A program made the position numbers and the translations under genes. Of a stretch of DNA of 64,000 bases, positions 1-12,500 are shown piece after piece. The notes under the pieces were generated by a model. It did not search any database, had not been told where the DNA came from, and worked only from the letters and a program-made list of their open reading frames with translations. The stretch's first letter is position 1. The number at the start of each line of letters is the position of its first letter. The DNA lies in NCBI GenBank assembly GCA_011037195.1, contig JAAEAF010002658.1, positions 62,001-126,000 of the forward strand. The letters run 5' to 3'. Source of the DNA: Triatoma infestans (taxonomy: Eukaryota > Arthropoda > Insecta > Hemiptera > Reduviidae).

Positions 1-1770
1 TGCCAACACTTTGCTCAGGCGATTTTGTTACAGCAATCATCACGGCACGGACCGAAGGTGGAATCAGGAGGCCTGCTCCGCCTACTTTCCCGGTGAGGAC
101 CAGTCTTGCCCGCCGGACCTGATGGGAGAGATCGTCGACTTCTGTGAGGCGAAGAATCTCCCGCTCTTCGGACTAACGCACACCACCCAGCTTGGGGGAG
201 CAGCAACTGCAACAGCAGAGGTAAGTTCCTTTTGGATTTTATTTATGTAAAGGGTTACTAATCTCTAATTTAGGTAAGGAACCCACCTTCGTTACGGTGG
301 ACAGGAGAGAGGTGTTGGACTTGACCCTGACCACCATAGGCTGAGTGATGACATCAGGAACTGGCATGTGTCTTCAGAACCATCTTGCTCCGACCACAGG
401 CACATCAGGTTCACCATCGACACCCCCGGTTGCAACAGATAACATTCCGGAACCCTCGAAAGACCGACTGGGAAGGATTTGTGGATTCCCTTAAGAATAG
501 AGTAGCACAGGGAATCTCTGACGGGAGAGTGGTGGAGGTTCTTGACGGACGGTAGAGGAGGTGCAGGAGGCGATAACCACGGCCTTCCAAGAAAACTGTC
601 CGGTAAGGTCAAGACCACAGAGAGGAAAGACGGTCTGGTGGAACAATCACCTCGAGATATTGATGGCCGAGGTGAGGAAGATGTTCAACAGGGCGAAAGT
701 TACCCAGAACTAGATCGTCTATCGGAATGCCCTCACGCATTACAATAAAGAAATTAGGAAGGTGGAGGCGGTTTTGCGAGGAAATTGAGAATTCCTCCTC
801 GTGTGCCAGAATCCACAGAGCGTTGGTTCAAAGGAAGTGGGGTTCCTCCGAAAGAGGGACGAAACCTTCACTGTCTCCGAATAGGAAAGCTTAAAGCTCC
901 TCGCGGAGACGCACATTCCAGGCTCATCCCGACTTGCAGGCCCAGAGGTAGCGGGGATCACTGAGGAGGGAAGTACGCCACGGTCTTTCAGGCTGAAGTC
1001 TGCAACTCGCGCTAGGGAAATTATAAGGCAAAGGATAGTGGGTAGAAGAGTAGCCATATACTCCGACAGTCAGGTAGCCCTGAAGGCACTTTCGTCACAC
1101 CAAATAGTCTCAAGACTGGTGTGGGACTGCCTACTTGCCCTCACCGAGGTGGGTACTCGGAATAAACTGACACTCGCCTGGGTGCCGGGACATGCGGGGT
1201 TCCTGGGCAATGAGAGGGCGGATGCCCTAGCGAGGGAGGGCTCGCAGGATACCTTTATAGGCCCCGAACCCTTCTGCGGCTTGTCCAGGAGCCTCATTCA
1301 AACTTCTATCAGGGGGTGGATAGAAGATCAGCGTCTGCGTTGGTGGGAGGGAACACCAGGAAGAGGCAGGCAAAGCTCTTCATTAAAAGACATTTGCCTA
1401 AATTTACCAAAGACATACTGAGCCAGTCCCGAAGGAATATAAGGTTAATTGTGGGTCTACTAACAGGGCATTGTAGGCTGAATATACACATGCACCACTT
1501 ACAACTTGCGGATAGTGCGGTATGCCGATTCTGCAAGGTAGAAGAGGAGACCCCGGCGCACATCCTTTGTGAGTGCGCCGGCCTGGCGAGGATTAGGTTT
1601 TTTCAATTGGGGACGGGCAATCCCGAAGCTGACGGAGCCGCTCTCAGCTTTGCTAGGATTGATTAGGAGGGCAAAGCTGGGGGCTGTTCTGGAACTTAAG
1701 GGGATCCACAATAGATCTCAATTTGTAGGTAGCAGTGGAATGAGGTTCCCCCCCTCCGCTTCTATTCTAT
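1..1770 (+). mobile_element. Decayed R1/LOA-like non-LTR retrotransposon (endonuclease and RNase H remains)
   Basis: A fragmentary non-LTR element of the I/R1/LOA group. Positions 11-420 translate in shifting frames to parts of an apurinic-type endonuclease, including a PTFVTVDRREVLDLTL-like stretch near 280-340 and SCSDHRHI near 385-410. From about 450 to 1020 only scraps of linker remain. At 1038 the sequence passes straight into an RNase H domain, so the reverse transcriptase has been deleted. The 3' end carries CACAATAGATC at about 1708, which recurs at the 3' ends of the copies at 15175-16481 and 48860-49500. Several stops and frameshifts make it non-functional. Base composition is much more GC-rich than the surroundings. 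The left end is cut by the window edge. Confidence 0.8.
1038..1666 (+). pseudogene. RNase H and C-terminal zinc-motif fragment of the R1/LOA-like element
   Basis: RNase H is the domain that removes the RNA strand during reverse transcription of I/LOA-type elements. Two overlapping frames (1038-1421 and 1316-1666) together give the second half of the domain: SDSQVAL with one catalytic Asp, the WVPGHAGFLGNERAD block with the last catalytic residues, then a Cys-rich tail (CRFCKVEEETPAHILCECAG). The N-terminal TDGS and AEL blocks are missing, and a frameshift near 1370 separates RNase H from the tail. It cannot make an active enzyme. The same order of blocks is seen with a complete RNase H at 15174-16318, which supports the assignment. 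Confidence 0.8.
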
Positions 1771-1859
1771 TCTACCGTCTGCCTCCAACGCCGCATAATA
1801 CCGGCCATGGAGCTCCTTGGTTTTCCATTTTTCTACCTAGTGTTCGTACGTAGTTAACC

Positions 1860-2660
1860 GAGGGCCTTCTTGAGCCGCCAAATCGAACGCTGTGTATCCC
1901 CTATCTATGCGCTGTAGTTCTTAAATACAGCCAACTCACTTCCGAGGAAGTATGCACGAATTGCACTTTCCTGCCTGCGACAGGCTTCCCGAATGTTGAC
2001 GAGTCCCTTGCCTCCCAACTTCCTTGGCAGGTATAACCTTACTTGGAGGATTTTGGCTGATGCATCCTAGAAGCAGCCATCTCAGTTCTGACACATCTGT
2101 CCAGCCGCTCCAGTTCAGTGCCAGACCATTTCAATACACCAAACGAATACGATAACGCTGACACAGCCTACATATTTATTGCTTTTACTTTATTTCGCCA
2201 ATGCAAGAGCGTTTTTAATATGGTCCTGACCTTCACTTGAAAGTCTGGATAAATTGCTCCCTTGCTGTCTTCCTAAATTCCAGCAGTTGATTCATGCCAA
2301 GATACTTATGCGCCCGTCTCACCAATGCTATTAATGAGCGTACCATCATCTAGCTGCATATTCTCTTGCTGTGTTATTTTCCCACAGGTAGATCCCAATT
2401 CCGCACACTTGTTCATTCCTAGCACCATTCTGATCCCCTGACTAAAATCTGCTACAGTTTCTATAAGGCTTCGCAGCTGTTCTTTACTTCTGGATATAGC
2501 TTGAGGTGATCCATGTAAAGACTGTGCGAGATGACCGGGCCGGTAGATGACTGCAGGGAATATCCTAATTTGGTGTTCTTAACAGGGTGCTCAAAGGATT
2601 GAGAGACAGGCAAAACCATAAGGGGCTGAGATTATCTCTTTGAAAAATCCCTCTACGAAT
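1860..2660 (-). mobile_element. Non-LTR reverse transcriptase remnant (R2/R4-like)
   Basis: On the minus strand, from about 2650 downward, the translation gives FACLSILEHPVKNTKLGY, then SHSLYMDHLKLYPE, and later pieces resembling the C-terminal region (KYLGMNQLLEF, RWLLLGCISQNPPSKVIP). This order fits the palm and thumb of reverse transcriptases of the R2/R4 type, where the catalytic box normally reads YMDDLKLY. Here the second Asp is His, and there are many stops, so this is a dead copy. The clade is an inference from the pattern around the catalytic box. The left end abuts the R1/LOA-like remnant. Confidence 0.55.
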
Positions 2661-2665
2661 ACAAA

Positions 2666-2692
2666 TTTATTATTATTACTATTATTATTATC
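2666..2692. repeat. (ATT)n microsatellite
   Basis: A short run of ATT/ATTATT units at the boundary between the R2/R4-like remnant and AT-rich unique sequence. It may be the degenerate tail of a retroelement. From here to about 3180 I recognise no gene. Confidence 0.6.
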
Positions 2693-3179
2693 ATGACTTT
2701 CAGTAATAATATTTATTGTTATCTCAGTCAGTAGTGTGTACAAAAAATATTTAGTGCGTGAGTGAAAACGGTTTATTTACACATTTTTATTTATCGCATT
2801 GAATAAGGGGGTCTGTGTGGACTTTACGAACTTTTGTTACTTATTAATTCTTATTAATGTTACGAATTAATGTTTACTTATTAATTCTTTCCTTAAATTT
2901 TCATTTATGACACCTAGAAGTATATCACTCTGGCATTGCTCATCAAATTAAAGAGAATTTTACCTTTTACTAAAATCTTATTTTGAGCATAGATTCTTCA
3001 GTGTTAGGGTAAATACAGTTATCTCTGGCATTTATCCTAGGCTGGAGTAGCACAAGGGAGAGTTGTAAGATCACAGTATTTATACACATGATATACCTGA
3101 ACATCCGAATATTGTTACTGCAACCAATGTGGATGCCACAGCACTACTTGTTACCAACACAGCCACAGTAACTAACAAA

Positions 3180-3760
3180 TTCAGCATTTAACTAACTTGC
3201 ATAACTGGATCACATGGAAAAGTAAATTCAGTAGTGATAAAACAGCACACTTTACTCTAAAAAAGACGGAAGATATATCTGTGATGTATAAAACGAGCCA
3301 TAACATTAAGAAACTCAGTAAATGTTTAGGGATGCACTTGGACAAACAACTAACTTGGACATTATACAGATTACTAAAGACAATATCCACATTAAACATA
3401 AATAACTAACTCCTAATTCACAAGAATCTACTGAAGCCACTTTGGACAGACGGACTTCAGCTTTGAAAGAATCTAAAGAGGCACATTTGAGGAAAATTCA
3501 GCCTTTCCAATATCCTACAGTATGAACTATCCTCTCATCTCCTTTCTATATTACAAACGAAACTATACATAAAGATATAAACACAAACATTACAACAAGC
3601 CGCATATCAACTGTACAATAACTATCATGTAAAACTCTACCGTCACTTAGGTCTTCTCATCAATAATTTACCAACAACTCTAGTTTCAGAAAGAGTTCCT
3701 CCACCTCCTTTGATTATTTGAATATTTTATAGACTAGCTTGCTATTAACTGCCAGATCTC
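3180..3760 (+). mobile_element. Jockey-type reverse transcriptase C-terminal remnant
   Basis: Translation of 3197-3409 gives ITWKSKFSSDKTAHFTL followed by LGMHLDKQLTW, the thumb region of jockey-like reverse transcriptases. Pieces of the downstream connection region follow to about 3560 (PLWTDGLQL, ILQYELSS). The same blocks appear, much better preserved, at 27205-28035, where the second motif reads [11 protein letters not shown]. It is 5'-truncated and has several stops. It is one of three jockey copies in the window (also 49979-50408). Confidence 0.65.
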
Positions 3761-4039
3761 ACTGAATGACACTACATTTCACATCATAATTGATACAAAT
3801 CACACCAACAGGGCCATCATTGAATGGGATACCTGCACACGTATACATGTCATTTATTATTTTTACAGACATTACAAGCTAAATACATTTTGTATCGGAA
3901 CTGTATTACAATTAAATAAATAATAAAAGAATTTTAATTTGTTAATAATTTTTTGGGAAACAAAAAATCTAATTTTTGTTTTTGTTGGCGAAGATCTTTC
4001 GCCAAAGTGGTGACCTTGACGTGATCCGACAGCAAAAGC

Positions 4040-4870
4040 CACCAACATAAGAAGGAGAGAAAGTTGAACAAACTATGGAAGCAACTTTTCAGGAAACAGC
4101 AGAAGTTGGTACATACTCTCGAGTACCTCAATTTTGGACAAAAGATCCAGAACTTTGGTTTTGTCAAGTTGAGGGAGTATTCGGAACAAGCAGCACTAAA
4201 TCCAGTCTGACGAAATATCAGCTGACAATACCTCATCTCGGGCATGAAGTGTTAAAGCAGATAGCTGATTTGGTTAAAGACTCTGAGAAACCCCTTTGAA
4301 AAATTTAAAGAGCGCCTTCCAAGTGTATATATATCGAAGCGGAAACTCTGCGAATAAAAAAGATGCTAGAGATATTCATGGCTCGAGACGACTTATCTCC
4401 CAGCGCTACTACTGACCAAATATTAACGCAGAGATAGAAATTTGATCGCGCACTTGCATTGCCTAGCAGAAATCAAAGGTGAAAGGCCACACTATCGCTC
4501 CTCCAGGAATATTTGTTCCATCTGGACATTATCGAACCTCTACCACCTTCTCCTGACTACTGTCGACCCTACATCAGAAGGCCGGAAGCTTGCTCTTTCG
4601 AAATCATCAGTCAACTACTGTCGCTTCAGCCTTATATGAAACTTGGATACCATGTTTTGCTGTTCTTGTTCGCAAAACAACCGATCAAGGACGGCAATTC
4701 GATACTGAACTGTTTCAGCAAATGACCAGAATCTAAGGGATTCGACGATATCGAACAACAGCTTACCACCCGATGTTTAATGGATGTGTCAAAAGGTATC
4801 ATCGCACACTCAAGTAAGCAGCACCGCTTGGATTACTCTCTTACCAATGGTACTTTATATATTTTGTAAA
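4040..4870 (+). mobile_element. Ty3/gypsy remnant: gag joined to integrase
   Basis: 4075-4299 encodes a gag N-terminus with the RVPQFWTKDPELWFCQVEG pattern (Pro-x-Phe-Trp, Trp-Phe-x-Gln-x-Glu) typical of arthropod gypsy gag proteins. Further gag-like sequence runs to about 4440. From about 4510 the translation changes to integrase pieces: FHLDIIEPLPPSPDY (first catalytic Asp region), then a decayed TDQG-like region, then RRYRTTAYHPMFNGCV-like sequence near 4740-4790 in a shifting frame. Protease, reverse transcriptase and RNase H are absent, so about 2.5 kb has been lost between gag and integrase. Multiple frameshifts; not functional. Confidence 0.7.
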
Positions 4871-6510
4871 CTGTTTTATATGTTTGTATCAAAATATTCA
4901 TTTCGTATTAATTATGAAGACTTTAATTTCTATAGAATAAAGTGAATGTATAGTAAAGTTAAAAGGACTTTTACAGAATATGCTCTGCATTCCTCTGCCA
5001 AATTTAACGCATGTATAGCTAAAGATTTAGATATGTAGCTTAGATTAATTTAGGAGTGAGCTCCAGAACCAAACATTACGACCCCAAGGAATGTAGTTAC
5101 TCACAGTACAATACATGCATATATATAGTATTGCATTGCTAGCGCTAAGTAAATAATTAAAGTTAATAAAAATCAGTTTGCCCTTGATGTTCAAAACAGT
5201 ATGTGCAGAATTCCTTTATGAACTTATGCTATCCATTAGATCGCCGAGACATTCTGGAACAAGAAACTACCTAAATATTTGAAAAAAGATATGGCATTTT
5301 ACAAATGAAGTAACAACTAGTTTCTATCAGCAAAACAATGTTATATTTTAAATAAATATCCACCAGCAATGAGAAGAGTACAACTTTTAAAACCGTAGAT
5401 AGTAACTATCAACAATAGACATTATATAACTTATTTATTATATTTGTGCAATACATTTGTTTAGCAAAATACTTCAAGTTATTGCCCAAAAAATCTTACT
5501 TTGTTCTCGTTTGGATTATCACAATTGAAAAATAATTAAGGAATGATTGAATCTTGCTTTTAATTTATGCTGAACTATAAAAGCTGAATTTAATTGAATT
5601 TTTAAAAAATAATGTAATAAAGTATCTCTGCCTATTTCCAGAAAAACAATACAGACAACAATTATCAGGAGGGAAGTTCGGTAATAACGATTATACTATT
5701 TGAAGATAAAACTATATATCTGATAACCTTGGGTCAAGGGTACTTTCTCAGATATTTGGGTGAATGTCATTTTTAGTTTTATGTTGTGATGATCGATTGT
5801 GGCATCTATTCAAACCATAGAGTGAATAATGTGCATGTGTAAATAACTACTGCGCCTCCGCTTTACAATAGAAACAATAGGTGTAATTGCAGCTGACTAG
5901 ATATGTGACGACGTGAAAACTAAAGCAAGACAATGAAGCTATTATCCGCTCTTAGTACGTTCATCTATTTTTAATCGTATTATGCTAGTATAAATCATTT
6001 TCACCATTTATTTGAAATATTTTGAGTTTTACATTGACTAATTACACAAATTTTCCAATGAAGTTTGCCGGCTTGGGAAGGCCGCAAACATTTTTTTTTC
6101 TACAAAACTGAAACATACTTGTGCTGAACCGTTATGGCTGAAACTTTCATGAGTATTACACTACTAAATAACCATTTCTTCTTTTACACTGAAGAAGAAT
6201 TACTAAATTTCATTTTCTTCATTGTTTAATAAAAAAGGAAATGGTAATTAACTTCAGTATTTATTGGTTACAAAATTTAAATACAACAAATTTGAGATAT
6301 CATTTTTTCAATACAAACTAAAACTTTGTTAGCCTTTCTTCTTACGTTTTTGGAAGTGTTGAATTTTTTCCGTGAGAAAAGGCAAAATAAGGAATCTGAG
6401 TATAAAGAAACATAAGTTTAATTTGATTCAGATCAAAAAATCATTAAACTAGCAAATCCAGTAGATCATGCTATAAAATCAATTATTAACTACTTAAATT
6501 GTATTTTCAG
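4871..6510. other. AT-rich region upstream of the vitellogenin-like gene; expected to hold its promoter and first exon
   Basis: No repeat or open frame is recognised here. The first exon found of the vitellogenin-like gene starts at 6511 with an acceptor and requires an upstream exon ending in phase 1, so a short start-codon exon and promoter should lie in this interval. One candidate is the ATG at about 6134 followed by GTATTA, but nothing distinguishes it from chance. Confidence 0.35.
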
Positions 6511-9500
6511 GTATTCTGTTTTTTTTTGTGAACCATGCAATCTGTGAGAAAACATTATTCCCATTTCAAAAAGATTTAACTTATTTATGGGAAGCGGAGG
6601 TATCATCTGGTACAGTTATTCCCTCCGTGTTAAATGTTACTTGGAAGCTGGAAGCATTGGTTACTGTGCAACAGACTGAAGAAAATTCTACCATATTTAA
6701 GGTTTATCAAAGTGCATTTAAAAATAAGTAAACATGAAAAGAGGAGCACTGAACAATACATTTATACTTTTAAATATTTTAGATTCCTTCTCGTTTGTAT
6801 TTCAATAGATATTGTAAAACAAATATAGAATGATATCCTTTTAAGATTTTTTAATTTGCGTAATTTCGTTTAATTCTAAAAATATTAGTGACATCATGCT
6901 CTAGGATGACCTTGGATAAATATGGTGAAAGAATTGTGCAAAAGACCAAGCTGGTTCAATGAACTATTTACTTCTTAAAGATGTTTTCAAATTTCGATAT
7001 TTAATTTATATAGTGAACAAAAAAATATTTTTCTAATTTCATTATGATTTCTATGGGGCATGAATTTGAAAAAATTATATATAAAAAAAGATTCTACTTT
7101 AGATGACAAGAATGTGCACTTAACTGCAAATCCAGTAAATTATGTCCTAGACCTTAGACTCAGGCGTAGGAAAAAAAAAAGAAGAAAGAAAAAAAAAGAA
7201 GTAAATTATGATAAATTCACATGAAAAAAGGACATTTTGCTTATGAATCCAAAAGGAGTGATTCAGTTTTTCTAATTTTATATATTAATATTAAAATCTT
7301 ATTTTTCAGATTAAACTACAGAAAAATAGCGTCAATAATGAAGATATTACAGCACTGGAATTACCATTTTGCGGTACTTTTGTTATGGGCGATTTTATTA
7401 GCATCACGGTCAGTAAAAAAGATGAATTATGGTCAGTTAATATGAAAAGGGCTTTGCTGACTTTAATACAATTAAAAATTGCACGTATTGAAGAGGAACT
7501 GTCTTTTATTGAAGAAGAAGTATGGATTATTTTGCAAGATACGTTTGACTTTAAATTTAGATATATTAATATCCCTTTTAGTCATTACATGAATTTAAAA
7601 TGAAAACTATTACTTTCCATAAAGAACAAATTTAATTATAAGATGTTATTTTAACTTTTGATCAAAAAATTGTTTGCTTTGTAGACAGGCGTTTATGGCA
7701 AGTGTACTGTTGAATATGGGGTTGTGGATCATGGCTTTAAAAAAGTACATAAAATTGTTGATCATGATTCATGCAAACATATGCCAATCGAAGAATCAGC
7801 AAATTGTGCTGTTAATATATGTCCCAATTCCTATCAGGTTAGCGTTAGTTTAAGAATTTATTGATTCGTCAATTTTTTTTATTTTGCAATATACATTTAG
7901 TTTAAAATGAAAGCAACAATAATTGTTCATTAAATGAACATATAATCAAAGATTTTGTTATGATATTTAATTTCTAGAAATTTATATCTTCGAATAGTGA
8001 ACGTGAGTATATAGTTAGTCCCAATGAAGACGTTTATTTAAAGAACGTTAGTGCAACAGGAAGACTTTTAGTGCAGCCTCATCAATCAACAGCAGAAGCT
8101 CATTATTCCAGAATTCGGTAAGGTACATTTTAAAAAAACGAATTCTTTCAAACTTGTACTTTACAGTAATTAAACCTTTCATTTTAGTCAGAAATTTACT
8201 TTCCAATCGATTAAAAACATAAACGACAATATAGTGTTGGATAAAGAAAACAAAGTTTTAGATCCAACATATGAAGTCATTATATTGGACCCAACTTATG
8301 GAAAACGACCAAAAAATAAAACTGCAGTTGTAAACGAAGTAAGATATTTTATGATTTTTTATTAATAACAATAATCAGAGAATTAACCGTTATCATTAAA
8401 TTAATGTTCTTAACATTTTCTGTTTTGAGCATTTATTTCATGTTTCTTTGTCTCTAAAATTTTCTTTCAGATATATTCTCTGTTTTCTATCAACTTTGAT
8501 TTATTTCTAACAAAAGTTTTTTTGAATCAACAATTAAGTATTAAGTTAATAATAATATATATTTTTGTCAGTATTAAAAAAAAATTATATGCAGTTCACA
8601 TATTTTGGGAATTACTGCCTAAAGAGTGATCCTTTTTAAGGAAGAGATGTATTGATTTGGTTCAATTAGAATCACAGTAAATGATGAATTTCTTCATTAT
8701 TTTTCTTCTGATGAACTCTTCCCTTTTGCTATTGTTTTAATGAACGAACAAAAAAAATCTGAAGAAAAGTAATATTTCAAAGATATTTATTTCAATAAAA
8801 TTAAAATAGTTTACACAAAGAAATTTAAGAAGTCAGCCCAGTTTAACACAGATAACTGAAAATGTTTTCAAATCTCTCGGTTAAACTTAACTATATTTTT
8901 TTTTTATTAAATTTATGAAAGTGAATACTTTGGAAAATTGGTGGTTTTTTTAAGCTCTATTTTTAAAGCATTACAATTAGCTTTTAGTAAAGAAGATTAA
9001 TTATGTGTTATCAAATCTAAAATAAATTAGATGGTAATATTGAAAATAAGTTGTCAGCTAGTTAATATACAAGGAAATAATAAATAATAATTATAAAAAT
9101 AATAATAATAAAAGAATAAAATTAATAATAATAATAATAAAATAAATAATAATAATAATAAAAGAATAAAATTTTAACTCTCTTTATCTCTGTTTATTCT
9201 ATTTATTTTCAGATAATAACTGTTTAAATAATTTCCATAGTCACCAACTATGAAATAATTTCGTTTATTAAGAAAAAGCTGTTATGTTTTCTTAAATGGT
9301 CAACATATTTCTTAATAAATTCCATGTTTCTACTTTTAAACTAATCGGTTCTAAAATAGTTTGTTTTCTTCGATATAACTTTGAAATATTTATCGCCTTC
9401 ACTGTTTGAGAATTTAATTTATAAACATTATTAATAATAATTTGTTACAATTATTTAAATAATATTTTTAGATTTGTCTCTTAAATGTTTTTTAGTAGCC

Positions 9501-12500
9501 TTAACATACATTAAACTATTCTGTTTAATTTCATCATCACCAAATATATGATTAATTAATGCATTAATACAAATTGAACGATTCCTAAGAGAGTGATTGC
9601 TTCCATAATGTTGAAAGACATAAGGTTTTTCCTTGTTAGTTTGCTTCATTTTGTGACCATCGACTGGTTTAGGGCGTTCACCCAACTTCAAGATGTATTG
9701 ATAAAAATAATGATATCACAGACTTCCACAAGACAACCCATGGCATAACCAGGTTTTAAAATACCAAACTATAAAATTATAAGCAAAAATATTCTAATCC
9801 CGAGAGATCATTTTTCCTTAAAACAATGTGCAAACCGATTTTGTTCAGTGCAAGTCTGTTTTTTAAGACAATTTGAAGATGACGAATTCCTATAACTGAT
9901 TGATGCCTAAAATAAAGCATTGTATTATAAAAAACAAAATCTCTAATGATTCGCAAAAATGCTGTTAGTGCAATGTAAAACTTCTTGTATTCAAAACCTT
10001 GATAGCAATTAATTTAAAAAAATTGATAAAAATCGACATCATAAAAAATTATAAAAATAATTATATTTGTTTCCTTAGCTGATTTAATAATTTAAATATA
10101 CTTATAGTAATTGTAAACTTAATGGGTAAAGACATTAATCATGTTACAGATATATCACTTATTAGAAGAATTGAGTGATAGCTTGTCTACTTGGGAGGTT
10201 GGAGTGAAAGGATTAGATAATCAAACTTCCTTTTATATACTTGACTTAATGTGGTGGCTAGATGTGGAAGATTGGGAAGAATTGTACAATGCAATTACTC
10301 TTGGTACCAGTTACAAACAGGAAACAACACAGTTAGTGATTTCTGCTTTTTGTGAGTTATTTAGAATTTTTAAATTCAGAAAATATATTTTTCGAATTAG
10401 AATTTTTTGCTGGCTTTATATAAATCATTCAGGGTTTTAGCAAGATGAACTGGATCGATATCATATATCTACATATGTTAGTAATTACAAGATGTCATGA
10501 TTACTTTCGGGATCATTGGCGTTAAAAGAGACTGCATTCTTAGTTGCTTAGTTGTGTCTAAGAACAGAATGCTGCTATTCAACAAAGTTGCTTTAGAACA
10601 TTTTCTATGTTTTTTAATTTTATCTTTCTAAACATTTAAAACCTAAATTATAGGCATTTATTCTGGGATCTTGTTCCTCAAGTTGGCTCACAATCCGCTG
10701 CATTATTTATAAAAACACTGATCAATGCCGGCCGGGTGAAAGGATTCTTGGCAAGCCGTTTGTTGGTGAATTTTCCATTTTATTTAAAAGAAATATCGGA
10801 AGATCTGTTAACACAGTATGAAGTAAATATTACTTGGTTCATTGAAAAATTTGTTTAACATCTAATATTTTAAATAACTGTTGTTATAAGAATAAGAAAA
10901 AAACTAATAATCCATCTTTCTTAAAGGAATTACTGAGATTAGATGAAAAGTTTTCTAGTGATGTAAAGCATTCGGCTGTATTAGGTTTTGCGAATTTAAT
11001 TCACAAGATATGTAAGACCAACTGTAAAACTGACACATTAGATAGATATGCAAAATTATATTTGGACAAATTTACAGGTAATAAATTCAATTATATAATA
11101 TGTGCACAATATATTTATAACAATTTATTTATTTTCACTTTTTAAATTTTATAGAAAGCAAAAACTTTGAAGAACAAATGTTATATTTAGAAGGCTTGAG
11201 TAATATTGAATTAGGACAAGTTTTAGATTTTTTAACTTCAGTTATAAGAGACAGTTCTTCATCTAATAAACACATTAGGTTCTTAGCAGTATGGGCTACA
11301 TTGCATACAGTGCACACAAATCCGAATAAGGTAATCACCAAGTAAATCACACAAATATTTACTTTTTCTTGTCGCAAATATTAAATCAGTTTTTTAGCTG
11401 GCAAATATAATTAAAATACATTACGCAAGTTTTGTACGTGTCTTTTAAAGCCTTGAAACTACAAATTTCATTTAGTCGAATAATTCTAAATTGATCAGAA
11501 TCGCTCATGAAATTTTGACTCGAGTATTACTTATTCAATATTATTTATTTTTGACTATTAAGAATGCTTGATTGTTATCACAAATGAGTTTTTGCGTTAA
11601 CGAACATAAAAGTAATTGACTATTTTTTCAGGCGGGCTTTATTTCTAGTTTCTGAAATGGTATGGAACAGAAGCAATCGGATTGCTATGTAATTTGGTGT
11701 ATGCTACTCATATTAATGCCTAATATCCAAATGAAATCATTGTGTATGTTACTCATATTAATGCCTAATATCCAAATGAAATCATTAAGCCCAATATCGC
11801 TTAGTTTATATGTCTACTATTATCTAACCAATAGTTACCTGCTACCTAGTTATCCACTAATTATTTGGAGCATTACAGAATTCCGATAGTCTCGTTTATA
11901 TTTATATAATGAATGATTGGCTCATAATCTTATTAGATGAGTTAAAAAGAAGAAGTATCTAATGTAAATGCACTTCAGAAGATTAATGATCTGCTCCTCA
12001 CTTAACAAATTTGCAATATACTTTAGAGCACTTTACTTCAGTTACATTATTATTATTTTAAATAAATGCATTTAAAAAAAACAGGTGGATTAAGAAAGAA
12101 GCAAAAAATATTGCTGATTAAATTTCTCATTTTTTATCAGGTTTATGAAGTTTATTGGCCAGTTTTCTGTAATAAGTCTGAATCTCTTGAACTTCGAGTG
12201 GCTGCTTTTACTCTTCTAATTATGTCAAAACCTTCACAGTCACGGTTTTTTTCACTTTATTGGCACATGCAAGCAGAACCTAGTGAACAACTCTATAACT
12301 TTTATTATACAACTATACATTCGCTTGCTTACACGAATTATCCATGTTATAGACACTTGTAAGTATTATTATTGTTGATATATTTGTGAATTACATTTAT
12401 CTAATCTGTTTTATAAATTATATAAAATGTATTCAAGGGGTCAGGTTGCTGCTCGGTTGGCTAGATTTGTCCCCGCAAAATCTCGGCAATGGGCTACAGG

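Noticed and set aside
6134..6157. Candidate first exon of the vitellogenin-like gene (ATG followed by a GTATTA donor in phase 1)
   Set aside because: The phase fits, but the encoded residues are not recognisable and several such ATG-GT pairs are expected by chance.
9090..9170. Possible CRISPR-like or satellite array
   Set aside because: It is an irregular AAT microsatellite with no spacer structure; the genome is eukaryotic.
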